From positions 68,657 through 132,656 of the forward strand of contig CAVZTX010000034.1 in NCBI GenBank assembly GCA_963778375.1: a DNA stretch of 64,000 nt. Direction: 5' to 3'. Below, one piece after another: positions 27,838-37,138 of this stretch (position 1 is the first letter of the stretch; every line of letters begins with the position of its first letter). Origin of the DNA: CAVZTX01 sp963778375 (GTDB taxonomy: Bacteria; Chloroflexota; Ktedonobacteria; Ktedonobacterales; Ktedonobacteraceae). Below the pieces are notes generated by a model, which saw only the letters and a list, made by a program, of their open reading frames with translations, made no database searches and had not been told where the DNA came from. Made by a program: the position numbers and the translations under genes.

Positions 27838-28633
27838 TTAGCCGCCCTGGGCAACAACGCGACGCGTCGCCTGAGTAGTGACGGCACGAACAATCAGCGT
27901 TAAGACGACCAGCCAGAACAACTGGCGTAGAAATTCAAGGAACATTAGAAGTCCGCTGAGTTTCCCCAGGAAGATTTGAGCGGGAACGTTCATTAGGCCG
28001 CTAAAGGGCAACCAATCAGCGATTGTCTGTAGCCACGACAGGGAAAAAGGGTAATGGAACATAACTTCCGGTGAAAACCAGTGCGATAACGGTAGCCAGT
28101 GTGCCAAGGGCGCGAGCCTCAAGAATCCAGAAAGCGGCAATGTTGAAGAGAAAACGGTAGGCGATACCGATCATAGTGCCAATCGGCAGGCTAAGCATGA
28201 AACTGAGCCAGAGCCGCCAATCGAGGGGCGCGCCAAAGCCAAAGAGCAGCATACCAGCCAGGTAGGTCGGAAGCCCACGATAGCATACGTAGTAGCAACT
28301 GCGCCCAATTTCACGACTGAACCAGTACCAATAGAAGTCGCAGGGTTTGCCCAGGTCTGAGACGACTTCACCCGAACGGATGGTGAGCATCAGATCGTAC
28401 CAGCCAAAGGTTAGGACGACCATGACCAGCGATTGCACCAGCCAGACGTAGCGCAAGGCGTCACGTACATCATAGCCGCCCGCCGTTGAACGAACCTGAA
28501 AAAGGGCGATCATCACGTAGCTGAAGATGATGCCAAAGACGATATTGGTGATCAGCCCGGCAATATTGGCCCAGCGATAGATGAGCTGCCGCCGGAAGGC
28601 TGTGCGGGCTACTTCTATATAGAAACGCAGCAT
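27838..28633 (-). CDS. ABC-2 family permease, frameshifted
   Basis: First gene of the exporter operon, companion of the next permease. The N-terminal frame gives FYIEVARTAFRRQLIYRWAN and GWYDLMLTIRSGEVVSDLGK (the family's cytoplasmic loop) and ends prematurely after VPLPFFPVVATDNR. The true tail, WLQTIADWLPFSGLMNVPAQ to the stop at 27838, is in another frame. One extra base near 28036-28046, beside runs of G and A, explains the break; total length is 265 codons plus one base. The operon is probably functional if this is a consensus error. Start ATG 28631-28633 follows AGGAGAGG. Confidence 0.82.
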
Positions 28634-28877
28634 CACGTCCTCTCCTGTTTTTTCCAGCACAAAAACCCAGCAACCCTCTGTATATGGGGGTTCTGGTTCC
28701 TTATTCGTGTCTTGCAGACATGCGGTTATGCGGGATAGCCAACGTCTACCCCGTGTCGGTTTTGCGTTACTGCTTCCATCTCGATAGATTGGTCACAAAA
28801 ACGCCTGGGTAGTGTACCACTTTATGATGACGTTGGTCAATCGTTTTTTTAGGGGAATCAGGGCTGGCACTAAATTA

Positions 28878-28907
28878 TTGAGTACGCGCTTATGAAGATG
28901 TTAGAAT
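28878..28907 (+). promoter_or_regulatory. Probable prs promoter
   Basis: TTGAGT at 28878-28883 and TAGAAT at 28902-28907 with 18 bases between, about 50 bases before the prs start. Confidence 0.5.
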
Positions 28908-28958
28908 AGTAGTATGGATGCGTTTGCATCTTGCTGAGGATACGAAAAGGTATAACGA

Positions 28959-29972
28959 ATGACAGAAGCAGCACCATTACATCGAAGGAGCGGAAAAGAG
29001 CCGGTTGATGTTGATATCTACTGTGGTTCAGCTACGCCGGAACTAGCACGAGTGGTGGCTGAGCAATTGGGGCGCCCACTCGGAAGGCGTGACTTGCACC
29101 ATTTCCCCGATGGTGAATGTCACGTACAGATACAGGAGAACGCCCGAGGGCGAGATATCTATATCGTGCAATCGACTTGTTCCCCTGTCAATGAGCACTT
29201 GATGGAGCTGCTGGTCATGATCGATGCTTTCCGGCGGGCTTCAGCAGCTCGCATTACCGCGGTTATCCCCTACTATGGTTATGCTCGCCAGGAGAAGAAA
29301 TCGAGAGGACGCGAGCCGATTACGGCAAAGCTTGTGGCGAATCTATTGACTACTGCCGGAGCTAACCAGGTTGTTAGCATTGATTTGCATTCGCCCGCAA
29401 TACAAGGATTCTTTGATATCGGCATGATACACCTGACGGCGATTCCTCTGCTGGCCAATTACCTGCATACATCCGTGGATTTGCAGGATGCAGTTATAGT
29501 AACGCCGGATACGGGACGAGTGAAGGTCGCTGATATGTACGCCAATCTACTGAGTTTGCCACTGGTAGTGATGCATAAGCGACGCATTGGAGAGTATGGA
29601 CAAACTGTTGAGGTTGGTGCGATTGTTGGATCGGTAGAAGGGAAACGCCCGATCATTGTCGATGATATGATATCAACCGGCACTACAATCTCCACATGTG
29701 CACAGGCCCTTTTGGAGGCCGGTGCATTACCCGATATCAGCGTAATAGCTACTCATGGGGTGTTAAGTCCTTCATCCGAGGAAAAACTGGCCATTCCAGA
29801 GATTAAACGTATTGTGATTACCGATACCATTCCTCCACATCAAGCTTCTCTTGCTTCCAAGACGATGGTCATCTCTGTTTCTGAGTTGTTGGCCGAAACT
29901 GTACTACGCTTACATCAGGGTCGCTCTATCAGCGCACTTTTCCGGGATTGGCACGAAGATTATCCGGTATAG
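28959..29972 (+). CDS. prs: Ribose-phosphate pyrophosphokinase
   Basis: Makes PRPP from ribose 5-phosphate and ATP, feeding purine, pyrimidine, histidine and tryptophan synthesis. 337 residues. Motifs: FPDGECHVQIQENARGRDIY, VIPYYGYARQEKKSRGREPI (ATP site), SIDLHSPAIQGFFDI (metal-binding His), VTPDTGRVKVADMYANLL and the PRPP loop VDDMISTGTTI. It converges with the ClC gene: the stop codons lie two bases apart, so no independent terminator fits between them. Confidence 0.94.
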   Translation: MTEAAPLHRRSGKEPVDVDIYCGSATPELARVVAEQLGRPLGRRDLHHFPDGECHVQIQENARGRDIYIVQSTCSPVNEHLMELLVMIDAFRRASAARITAVIPYYGYARQEKKSRGREPITAKLVANLLTTAGANQVVSIDLHSPAIQGFFDIGMIHLTAIPLLANYLHTSVDLQDAVIVTPDTGRVKVADMYANLLSLPLVVMHKRRIGEYGQTVEVGAIVGSVEGKRPIIVDDMISTGTTISTCAQALLEAGALPDISVIATHGVLSPSSEEKLAIPEIKRIVITDTIPPHQASLASKTMVISVSELLAETVLRLHQGRSISALFRDWHEDYPV

Positions 29973-29973
29973 T

Positions 29974-31902
29974 CTACACCTTGCGGGCTGTGCGTGATGG
30001 GAAGAAAAGACGCATGCGTAGAACGCGCTCTCGTCGGCGTTCCTCTTCCAGGTTGCGCACTCGAGCTTTTAGCAGGTCATTGAGCGAGATGAGGCCCACC
30101 AATTGTTGCGGGTCGTCACGCTCAACCACGGGAAAGCGCGTGAAGCCTGTTTCAGCCATACGGTATACCACAGCACGCAAAGGTTCATCCGGGTAGGCGA
30201 CTATTGGATGCCTATGTATCAATTCGGCAAGTTGAGAACTCTCGTTATGGGCAACACCAAGTGGACCTGTTCTAGCCTTCTCTACTACCCACGCACTTAC
30301 TGTATTGCCATCTCCCGCATTCTGTATGAATTGTTGCAAATCTTTGCGCGTCACAACACCTATCAGGCATTCTTTATCGTCCAGTACCGGATATAGGCGT
30401 TGCACCTGATTACGCTGACTATGATCGACATGGAGGGATTGGGCGAGGTCTTTGGGGGAAATCTTGTCGGACAAGGCTACAACGTTGGTACGCATAGCTT
30501 CACGAACAAAGATAATCTCCAGTGGATCGGTTGCGTACTCTCGACTCAGATGGTAGCCACGCCGACTAACTTTCTCGGTCAGGATCGAGCGACGCATGAC
30601 GATGACAGTGAAGCCATGCGCGATGATGACGGCGATAAGGAGCGGCAGGAGCATATTTATATCATGGGTGAGTTCCAGTGCGAAGATGATGCCGGTGAAA
30701 GGCGAGCGCATAGTGCCGCCGAGAATAGCTCCCATACTTACAAGTGGCCAGAACCCCAGACCCTCGTTCGGTAGGATCATGGCTTCCAGGCCGCCGAGCG
30801 CACCTCCCATCATAAGTAGTGGAGCAAGAACGCCTCCCGATGTGCCTGAACCTAGCGAGACGGACCAGATGATTGATTTGACGATCAATATGCCAAGGAT
30901 CACTTGAGCTGTTACGTTTCCTTGCAGAAGTTTGCCAATGGTGTCATACCCCACTCCAAGGGCTTGGGGGAAGATTAAACCACCGATGCCAATCACCAGT
31001 CCTCCAATGGCTGGCCACCACATCCAGTGGATTGGTAATAGACGAAAAGCATCTTCACTGGCGTAGACTGCCATTGTCAAAAGGGCTGAAAGCGCACCAG
31101 CCAGCAGACCGGCCAGCACGCAACCAAGCAATCCAACAGGGCCGATAAACGCGGGATGGGGAGGCGTTGGGAAAAGCGGTCCCATGCCAATGATATAGAT
31201 GCGTACCGCGGCTGCGGTGGCGCTTGCCAGGGCTACAGGGATCAGGCTGCGAGGTTTCCACTCGAAGAGCAGGAGTTCGACTGCCAGCAAAACTGCGGCA
31301 ATGGGTGAGGCAAATGTCGCGGACATGCCTCCGGCAGCTCCGGCAACCAGTAGTATCTTGCGTTCAGCGCTCGTGAGATGGAAAAATTGGGCGATCATCG
31401 AGCCAAAGGCACCTCCGGTCATGATGATCGGGCCTTCAGCACCAAAGGGACCACCAGAGCCGATGGATAGGGCAGAAGCAAGCGGTTTCAAGAATGCGAC
31501 TTTAGGCTCTACACGGCTTCCATTAATGAGAATAGCCTCGATAGCTTCGGGAATGCCATGGCCGCGAATGCGTTCTGAACCATAGCGAGCTATTAATCCA
31601 ATGATGAGAGCCCCTATGACGGGTACGAGGATTTCCCAAAAGCCAAGGTGGTTACCGGCGGGCGAAACCAGGGCCGTACTCCAACGCTGGAAGAAGAAGA
31701 GGTTGGTGAATAGCCCAATGAGGCGTAAAAGAATAAGGGCTACGAATGCACTAAGGACACCTATGCCGATGGCCATGATAGATATGGTGATTATGCGTGG
31801 GGAAGTCGTGAAGTCGCCAAGTTTGCCCAGCGCTTCGTGGTTTCCAAGGTTGCCTAGTGTTTGAGTAAATTTTTTCCAAAGATTAGAAAATACATTATTC
31901 AC
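29974..31902 (-). CDS. ClC-family chloride channel/transporter with C-terminal CBS pair
   Basis: Membrane protein of 642 residues with the ClC helix array over the first ~430. Ion-path motifs: GSGGPFGAEGP (GSGxP and GxEGP, gating Glu kept), LLAVELLLFEW and GSGTSGGVLAPLLMMGG. The cytoplasmic tail carries two CBS domains (VREAMRTNVVALSDKISPKD; AELIHRHPIVAYPDEPLRAV) that often bind adenosine nucleotides to regulate gating. Start is GTG 31900-31902, six bases after GGGAG. A MarR regulator gene lies directly upstream on the same strand, 39 bp away, and may control it. Confidence 0.9.
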   Translation of the reverse strand: MNNVFSNLWKKFTQTLGNLGNHEALGKLGDFTTSPRIITISIMAIGIGVLSAFVALILLRLIGLFTNLFFFQRWSTALVSPAGNHLGFWEILVPVIGALIIGLIARYGSERIRGHGIPEAIEAILINGSRVEPKVAFLKPLASALSIGSGGPFGAEGPIIMTGGAFGSMIAQFFHLTSAERKILLVAGAAGGMSATFASPIAAVLLAVELLLFEWKPRSLIPVALASATAAAVRIYIIGMGPLFPTPPHPAFIGPVGLLGCVLAGLLAGALSALLTMAVYASEDAFRLLPIHWMWWPAIGGLVIGIGGLIFPQALGVGYDTIGKLLQGNVTAQVILGILIVKSIIWSVSLGSGTSGGVLAPLLMMGGALGGLEAMILPNEGLGFWPLVSMGAILGGTMRSPFTGIIFALELTHDINMLLPLLIAVIIAHGFTVIVMRRSILTEKVSRRGYHLSREYATDPLEIIFVREAMRTNVVALSDKISPKDLAQSLHVDHSQRNQVQRLYPVLDDKECLIGVVTRKDLQQFIQNAGDGNTVSAWVVEKARTGPLGVAHNESSQLAELIHRHPIVAYPDEPLRAVVYRMAETGFTRFPVVERDDPQQLVGLISLNDLLKARVRNLEEERRRERVLRMRLFFPSRTARKV

Positions 31903-31941
31903 TATATTCTCCCTGAGATGTTCTGATATACTTACTCATTT

Positions 31942-32373
31942 TCAATTATCATGGTCGCCATTGATAAGCTTGTTGAGGGCTTGAACAAGGGCGGGGCCTG
32001 TTGATTGTAGTTCGGTACGATGAAGTACCGAAAGTTTTCGCAGCACTTCTTCACCGCTGGAAGTAAGGTTGATGAGAACGCGTCTCTGATCATTCTCATC
32101 GCGGCTGCGTTCGATGAGACCATGCTCAGTGAGTCGATCTATAAGTTCGACGGTACTGTGATGCCGGAGTTGTAGTCGCTCGGCAAGGTCGCCAACAGCG
32201 GCGTTTCTGCCCTCTGGAAATCCTTTGAGGGCAAGCAGTAATTGGTGTTGTTGGGGTTCGAGACCCAATTCACGAGTGGTTTGCTCACTGAAACGCAGAA
32301 AACGGCGAAGCTGATAGCGAAATTCGGCCAGAGCCTGATATTCGGTTGGAGACATTTCTTCGTTTGATTGCAT
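31942..32373 (-). CDS. MarR-family transcriptional regulator
   Basis: 143 residues. Helical dimer arms flank a winged helix: LGLEPQQHQLLLALKGFPEG, VGDLAERLQLRHHSTVELID (recognition helix), RLTEHGLIERSRDENDQRRV (wing) and LTSSGEEVLRKLS. Same strand as the ClC gene and probably in one transcript with it. It has its own promoter, back-to-back with that of the next gene, suggesting control of both directions. The start is preceded by AGGTGG. Confidence 0.88.
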   Translation of the reverse strand: MQSNEEMSPTEYQALAEFRYQLRRFLRFSEQTTRELGLEPQQHQLLLALKGFPEGRNAAVGDLAERLQLRHHSTVELIDRLTEHGLIERSRDENDQRRVLINLTSSGEEVLRKLSVLHRTELQSTGPALVQALNKLINGDHDN

Positions 32374-32404
32374 TATACCACCTTTATGTCGTACTACGAT
32401 AGAA

Positions 32405-32433
32405 ACATAACAAAATTAGAGGAGTCTTGTCAA
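32405..32433 (-). promoter_or_regulatory. marR promoter
   Basis: On the minus strand: TTGACA at 32433-32428, 17-base spacer, TTATGT at 32410-32405. It is arranged divergently to the plus-strand promoter at 32450, with 16 bases between the two -35 boxes. Confidence 0.6.
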
Positions 32434-32449
32434 GCGGCTTCCTTCGATA

Positions 32450-32478
32450 TTGACACTTCTTGCTTGCATGGGTAATAT
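32450..32478 (+). promoter_or_regulatory. Sigma-70 promoter, divergent from marR
   Basis: TTGACA at 32450-32455, 17-base spacer, TAATAT at 32473-32478: nearly consensus. It drives the 238-residue hypothetical gene. Confidence 0.7.
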
Positions 32479-32546
32479 AGAAGCACGCTGCAACGGAAGA
32501 GCCGACATAATTTGTGTTATGCAGATGGGCGGCGAGGAGTAATGAC

Positions 32547-33263
32547 ATGTTGACCTACGAAGATGTGACCAGGTATTTTCAGCAGGCGGCAAGCGGCGTT
32601 TCGCTTGTGACGCATCCTGAATATTGGATCAACTCGCGTTCGCTCGAACGTGAATTTGCTTGCACCTGTCACATAGGCACCTGTGAAGAGGCAGAATACC
32701 ATAGTGCCTGCACTCTCTCATTTACGTGGGGTACATTGGATACGGCGCTCTCACTGGAAGGGCCTGTTGGAGTGTGTGACTTTTTCCACGAACCTGAAGA
32801 TACTTGCCCGCACTTGCATACAAGCGATATCCCCCCACTGGTACTTGATCTCTCTTACAGCCTGGCACTCAACGGGACTACATTACCTGACACAATGTTG
32901 CTTTCATTGATCCAGTCGCTAAAGCTGCGTGCAAGTGAACACAGCAGCCGTGCTATCGAGACACGACCAGGCATTACTATGGCTTTGCATGAAAATCGTT
33001 TGCAGGCTGAGGCGTTAACGCTGCAACAGCGAGTAGAGTTGCCAATCTGGCATCCTGATGGGATGCGAGGCTTGCATGACGATCCGCATGCTCGATCAGG
33101 ACGTTTTGGGCAGCGTCGCCGTCGCGAAATTGACGAGGATGATGCCCTGGACGAGGTCGTAGCTGATAACCCGCGTCCCGAAGAGTGGTTGCCACAGGTG
33201 ATGGAGGAGGTATGCCAGGACATTTTGCAGGTGTTAGAAGCCCTCGATGCCGTACGCACTTAG
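32547..33263 (+). CDS. Hypothetical protein with Cys/His cluster (238 residues)
   Basis: Not recognised. The N-terminal half has a Cys/His-rich set, FACTCHIGTCEEAEYHSACT, then VCDFFHEPEDTCPHLHT, which could bind zinc or an Fe-S centre. The middle is compact (PLVLDLSYSLALNG). The C-terminal half is charged and likely helical (RRRREIDEDDALDEVV; QVMEEVCQDILQVLEALDAV). ATG 32547 lies seven bases after GAGGAG. It has a strong promoter back-to-back with marR, so the regulator may control it. Confidence 0.6.
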   Translation: MLTYEDVTRYFQQAASGVSLVTHPEYWINSRSLEREFACTCHIGTCEEAEYHSACTLSFTWGTLDTALSLEGPVGVCDFFHEPEDTCPHLHTSDIPPLVLDLSYSLALNGTTLPDTMLLSLIQSLKLRASEHSSRAIETRPGITMALHENRLQAEALTLQQRVELPIWHPDGMRGLHDDPHARSGRFGQRRRREIDEDDALDEVVADNPRPEEWLPQVMEEVCQDILQVLEALDAVRT

Positions 33264-33329
33264 AAAGTTTTGGAGATGAGGCCGCTACATCGGTGGTGGC
33301 ACAATCAATCGGCCTCTAAGGATGGTCCA

Positions 33330-34616
33330 CTAATACATCCTTGTTGGCTTGCGGCGTCGTTCGTTGGGCAGGAGAACATCTAGCGCATCATCAACCGTTA
33401 CCACACCTTGAAGATAGCCTTCCTGACTCACCACCGGTACAGCGAGCAAATTGTACTTTGCCATGATTTCGGCAACACTCTGTGGATCGGCATCTGGTTG
33501 CACAGTAATCAAATCTATTTCCATAATATCCTGCAAAGACTGCGCGGGATTAGCTACCAGCAATTCCCAGATCGAAACGACGCCTAGAAGAGTGCATTCC
33601 TCCTGGGATTCGTCAGCGATGCAGTAGACATATGCGCTCCGTATATCCTGCTCAAGGATACTAAAGCGCACAGTCTCTAATGCCTCGGAAATACTTTTCG
33701 TTTCATTGAGGGCGATGTAATCAGTGGTCATGAGTCCACCGGCCGAATCTTCGCCGTATTCCAATAACTCCTGTACATCTTCCGATTCTTCTGGAGTCAT
33801 GAGCCTGAGCAATTCCTGGACACGCTCCTCCGGTAGTTGGGCAAGCAGGTCGGCAGCTTCGTCTGGTTCCATTGCCTCCAGGATGTCGGCGGCACGATCT
33901 ACCTGGATATTCTCAAGAATTTGACTCTGCCGTTCGGTATCGATCTCCTCAAGCGCATCAGCCGCCGTCTCATTGTCCAGACCCTCAATTAGTCGTGCCC
34001 CCTGTCCAGGAGTGAGCTGATGGACTATGTCAGCGATGTCGGCAGGGTGCAGTTCTGCAAGCTGACCACTTTGGATGCGCGGGAGCTGCGGAGGCGTTTC
34101 CGATTGTGCTTCGAGAGAGCCCTCTTCTTCGGGACGCTGGGTGCCTATGAGTTCGATCTCATCCCAAGGAATCAAATTCGTGGAGGAGCGTCTGCTTTTG
34201 GTACCGAGCAGCCAGGAGGGAGCGAGTCGGCGCACCAGGCCTAGGGTACTATTATCAATTCCTAAAATACGCCAATCATCGCTCAGGCAAACATCATTCA
34301 CACGCACAGCTTTTTTTCGTGTCAGGTCAATGACCTGTTTATCAAGTATCTCTTCCGCCAGGCTCACTTCTTGTGATGATGAAGCGCTCGCTCGCGGCGG
34401 AAGTTGTTCTAGCGGAACGCGCAGACGAAAAGCGTTTCCATGAGATTCTATTGTCTCAATAGGGACTTGCCAGGGCTGTTCTTCCTGCCCCTCTACCAAC
34501 AACGCGCTTGCAGTGGGCGAATCACCTTGTGGGGCGAACACATCGATTATTTTGCCTATACGCTCACCGGAGATATCCTCCACGGGTGCGTTAAGGATTT
34601 GACTGAGGTAGAGCAT
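33330..34616 (-). CDS. PRC-barrel / MgtE N-terminal / CBS-pair protein without membrane domain
   Basis: 428 residues, soluble. Order: a PRC-barrel (LSQILNAPVEDISGERIGKI, 1-80), a second PRC-like segment (VNDVCLSDDWRILGIDNSTL), an MgtE_N helical superhelix (ELHPADIADIVHQLTPGQGA to EERVQELLRLMTPEESEDVQ) and two CBS domains (GGLMTTDYIALNETKSISEA; DPQSVAEIMAKYNLLAVPVV). This is the Mg2+-sensing half of MgtE without the channel, seen in stand-alone form in several phyla. Role is likely magnesium or nucleotide sensing; no transporter gene is adjacent. It lies nine bases after pyrG on the same strand, so the two are likely co-transcribed. Confidence 0.85.
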   Translation of the reverse strand: MLYLSQILNAPVEDISGERIGKIIDVFAPQGDSPTASALLVEGQEEQPWQVPIETIESHGNAFRLRVPLEQLPPRASASSSQEVSLAEEILDKQVIDLTRKKAVRVNDVCLSDDWRILGIDNSTLGLVRRLAPSWLLGTKSRRSSTNLIPWDEIELIGTQRPEEEGSLEAQSETPPQLPRIQSGQLAELHPADIADIVHQLTPGQGARLIEGLDNETAADALEEIDTERQSQILENIQVDRAADILEAMEPDEAADLLAQLPEERVQELLRLMTPEESEDVQELLEYGEDSAGGLMTTDYIALNETKSISEALETVRFSILEQDIRSAYVYCIADESQEECTLLGVVSIWELLVANPAQSLQDIMEIDLITVQPDADPQSVAEIMAKYNLLAVPVVSQEGYLQGVVTVDDALDVLLPNERRRKPTRMY

Positions 34617-34625
34617 GGATTACAT

Positions 34626-36287
34626 CTATATCTCGTTCAATTGGCGTGCCAACTCTGCGCTCCCGACGGCTACCTGCGCCTTTTGCTGCAAGCGCAGGGA
34701 CGCTCCGATAAAGTCACGGAACAAGGGATGCGGGCGAGTGGGACGACTCTTGAACTCAGGGTGGAACTGCGAAGCGACGAACCAGGGATGATTGGCCAGT
34801 TCAATGACTTCAACCAGGCTGTTGTCAGCCGAACGACCACTAATTACCACTCCATTAGCTTCTATACGTTTACGAAATTCGTTGTTGAATTCATAGCGAT
34901 GGCGATGTCGCTCAAAAACAATAGGCTCACTATAGGCTGCATACGCTTTGGTTCCGGGTGTCAGGCAACAGACCCAGTTTCCAAGGCGCATTGTGCCGCC
35001 TTTATCGGCGATCTGACGCTGTGTGGACATCAAATCAATAACGGGATATGAGGTCTGCGGATCAAATTCGGTGCTATTAGCATCTTCAAGACCCAATACA
35101 TTACGCGCAAACTCAACGACCGCAACCTGCATGCCAAGGCAGAGGCCAAGGTAGGGGATGTTCATACGGCGGGCAAAATTAGCAGCTTTGACCTTGCCTT
35201 CAATTCCCCTATGGCCAAATCCACCTGGAACAACAATACCCGATACATCTTCGAGCACTTCGGTATAGCCTTCGCCCATTCTCTCAAGTGCTTCTGAGTT
35301 GATCCACTTGATCTGTACATCGACATCATGGTACCAGCCTGCATGGCGCAGAGCCTCGGAGACCGAGAGATAGGCATCGTGTAGTTCAACGTATTTACCG
35401 ATGAGACCAATGGTTAATTCAGGGCGAGGCCGTTTGATGGTGGCAACCAGTTCACGCCATTCTTGCATCTGTGGTTCATGCTGGGACAGTCCTAGTTCTT
35501 GCACCAGGAATTCGCCCAATCCAGCTTCTTCCAGGATAAGCGGTACTTCGTAAATGGTATCGGTAGTAAGCAGGGGAACTACCGCACGTTCTTCAATATT
35601 GCAGAAGAGAGCGATTTTCTCACGCAGTTCGTCACTCAAAGGATAGTCTGAACGACAGAGGATAACATCGGGTTGAATGCCTACGCGCAGCAGTTCTTTT
35701 ACGCTGTGCTGGGTGGGCTTTGTCTTTAACTCTTTGGTCGCCATAAGGTAGGGCAGGAGGGTGACATGCAGGTAGAGAACATCACGGCGTCCGACATCTT
35801 TGCGCATCTGGCGAATGGCTTCCAAAAATGGTTCGCCTTCGATATCACCGACGGTGCCCCCTACCTCTACGATTACCACGTCTGCATCAGAACGCCGCGC
35901 CACGTTATGAATGCGGTCCTTGATTTCGTTGGTGATATGTGGAATGACTTGGATCGTGCCGCCTAGATATTCACCACGTCGCTCTTTGCCGATGACAGCG
36001 GCGTAGACCTGGCCGGTGGTAACATTATTAGCCTGGGAGGCGGGTTCATCGGTAAAACGTTCGTAATGACCCAGGTCAAGATCGGTCTCGGCACCGTCAT
36101 CGGTGACGAAGACTTCACCATGCTGATAAGGGGACATGGTGCCGGGGTCAACGTTGATATAGGGGTCTAATTTCATTAAGGAGACGGAGACTCCACGATT
36201 TTTGAGGAGTCGGCCTAGCGAAGCAACGGTGATACCTTTTCCTACAGATGATGCCACTCCACCTGTCACAAAGATAAATTTTGACAT
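34626..36287 (-). CDS. pyrG: CTP synthase
   Basis: Makes CTP from UTP, ATP and glutamine. 553 residues. The amidoligase domain starts KFIFVTGGVASSVGKGI with the P-loop. Further motifs are LKLDPYINVDPGTMSPYQHG, EVGGTVGDIEGEPFLEAIRQ and the KTKPTQHSVKELL segment. The class I glutaminase domain has GFGHRGIEGKV, the nucleophile Cys in YLGLCLGMQ, and the His-Glu dyad in QFHPEFKSRP. Start at ATG 36285-36287 after GGAGG; earlier in-frame starts have no ribosome site. It precedes the PRC/CBS gene by nine bases. Confidence 0.96.
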   Translation of the reverse strand: MSKFIFVTGGVASSVGKGITVASLGRLLKNRGVSVSLMKLDPYINVDPGTMSPYQHGEVFVTDDGAETDLDLGHYERFTDEPASQANNVTTGQVYAAVIGKERRGEYLGGTIQVIPHITNEIKDRIHNVARRSDADVVIVEVGGTVGDIEGEPFLEAIRQMRKDVGRRDVLYLHVTLLPYLMATKELKTKPTQHSVKELLRVGIQPDVILCRSDYPLSDELREKIALFCNIEERAVVPLLTTDTIYEVPLILEEAGLGEFLVQELGLSQHEPQMQEWRELVATIKRPRPELTIGLIGKYVELHDAYLSVSEALRHAGWYHDVDVQIKWINSEALERMGEGYTEVLEDVSGIVVPGGFGHRGIEGKVKAANFARRMNIPYLGLCLGMQVAVVEFARNVLGLEDANSTEFDPQTSYPVIDLMSTQRQIADKGGTMRLGNWVCCLTPGTKAYAAYSEPIVFERHRHRYEFNNEFRKRIEANGVVISGRSADNSLVEVIELANHPWFVASQFHPEFKSRPTRPHPLFRDFIGASLRLQQKAQVAVGSAELARQLNEI

Positions 36288-36335
36288 ATGTTCTTTCCTC
36301 CTTATCAGGAGCCTGGGCAAACAATAGATAGAATT

Positions 36336-36977
36336 TTAACTACAATTCCGCGATTCTAAAATGACGACCTGCGTTTCGGCAGGCAGATTATTTCGAGTTA
36401 TTGAAAGTTTTGGTTGTGTATTAATTGTTTCAACTCCCATCTCACGGCAAAATTTGTCGAGGGGATTGGGAGTTTCACCGTCCGAAGAGCGATAATGCAT
36501 AGGAATGATAATACGTGGTTCTACCTGGCTGATTACCTCCGCTGCTTGCGTTGCGTTGATGGTATTACCTCCACCAATCGGTACCAACAAGACATCCGCG
36601 TCGGCGACCTCTTCCAGTTGTTCTTCTTGCAGTGTATGGCCTAGATCGCCTAAATGACAGATAACCAGGTCGTCCATATGGATGACATAGATAGTATTGC
36701 GCCCAAGTTCTTGACCGCGCTTATTATCGTGATAGGAAGCTACGCCCGTTATCAAGATATCGCTTACCTCGTACTCACCAGGGCCACGCACGACATAGGG
36801 ATTGCCTCCTACGCCCATAGCAAAGTTATGCCCAGGATGGTCATGGCTGATGGTAACGATGGGGGCATTGATCTTGCCCAGCGAGTAACCTAGCTGAGGA
36901 GAAAACGGGTCTGTAACCAGGGTAACGTTCTTGCCACGCAGCAAGAAGCATGAGTGGCCGAGCCAGGAAATGTCCAT
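36336..36977 (-). CDS. Metallo-beta-lactamase-fold metal-dependent hydrolase (UPF0173/COG2220-like)
   Basis: 213 residues. The N-terminal strand-loop DISWLGHSCFLLRG and TDPFSP are typical of the COG2220 group. The metal motif reads SHDHPGHN (HxHxxH, without the usual Asp before the last His). Then CHLGDLGHTL and a C-terminal PMHY supply further ligands. Substrate unknown; some relatives act on N-acyl lipids or phosphodiesters. It lies about 50 bases upstream of pyrG on the same strand, so it may be transcribed with it. Confidence 0.8.
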   Translation of the reverse strand: MDISWLGHSCFLLRGKNVTLVTDPFSPQLGYSLGKINAPIVTISHDHPGHNFAMGVGGNPYVVRGPGEYEVSDILITGVASYHDNKRGQELGRNTIYVIHMDDLVICHLGDLGHTLQEEQLEEVADADVLLVPIGGGNTINATQAAEVISQVEPRIIIPMHYRSSDGETPNPLDKFCREMGVETINTQPKLSITRNNLPAETQVVILESRNCS

Positions 36978-37010
36978 ATGTTTGCTACAATTTCGCTTTT
37001 CTCATAAGTT

Positions 37011-37036
37011 CGGGCGGGGACTATCGTCCTCGCCCG
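37011..37036. repeat. GGGCGAGGAC hairpin, copy A
   Basis: GGGCGGGGAC-tatc-GTCCTCGCCC stem with one wobble pair, downstream of the YccF gene. A near-identical hairpin lies on the other side of that gene at 38060-38085. Could act as a terminator, but it lacks a T run. Confidence 0.5.
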
Positions 37037-37138
37037 ATTGATATTGTACCACACGGATAGGTGTTCTACAAGTGGGTAGCAATTATGTTTCTTCTGAAAA
37101 AGCTGAGCAAGCAAGTATCTTGCCCTTAGCTACAGGTA

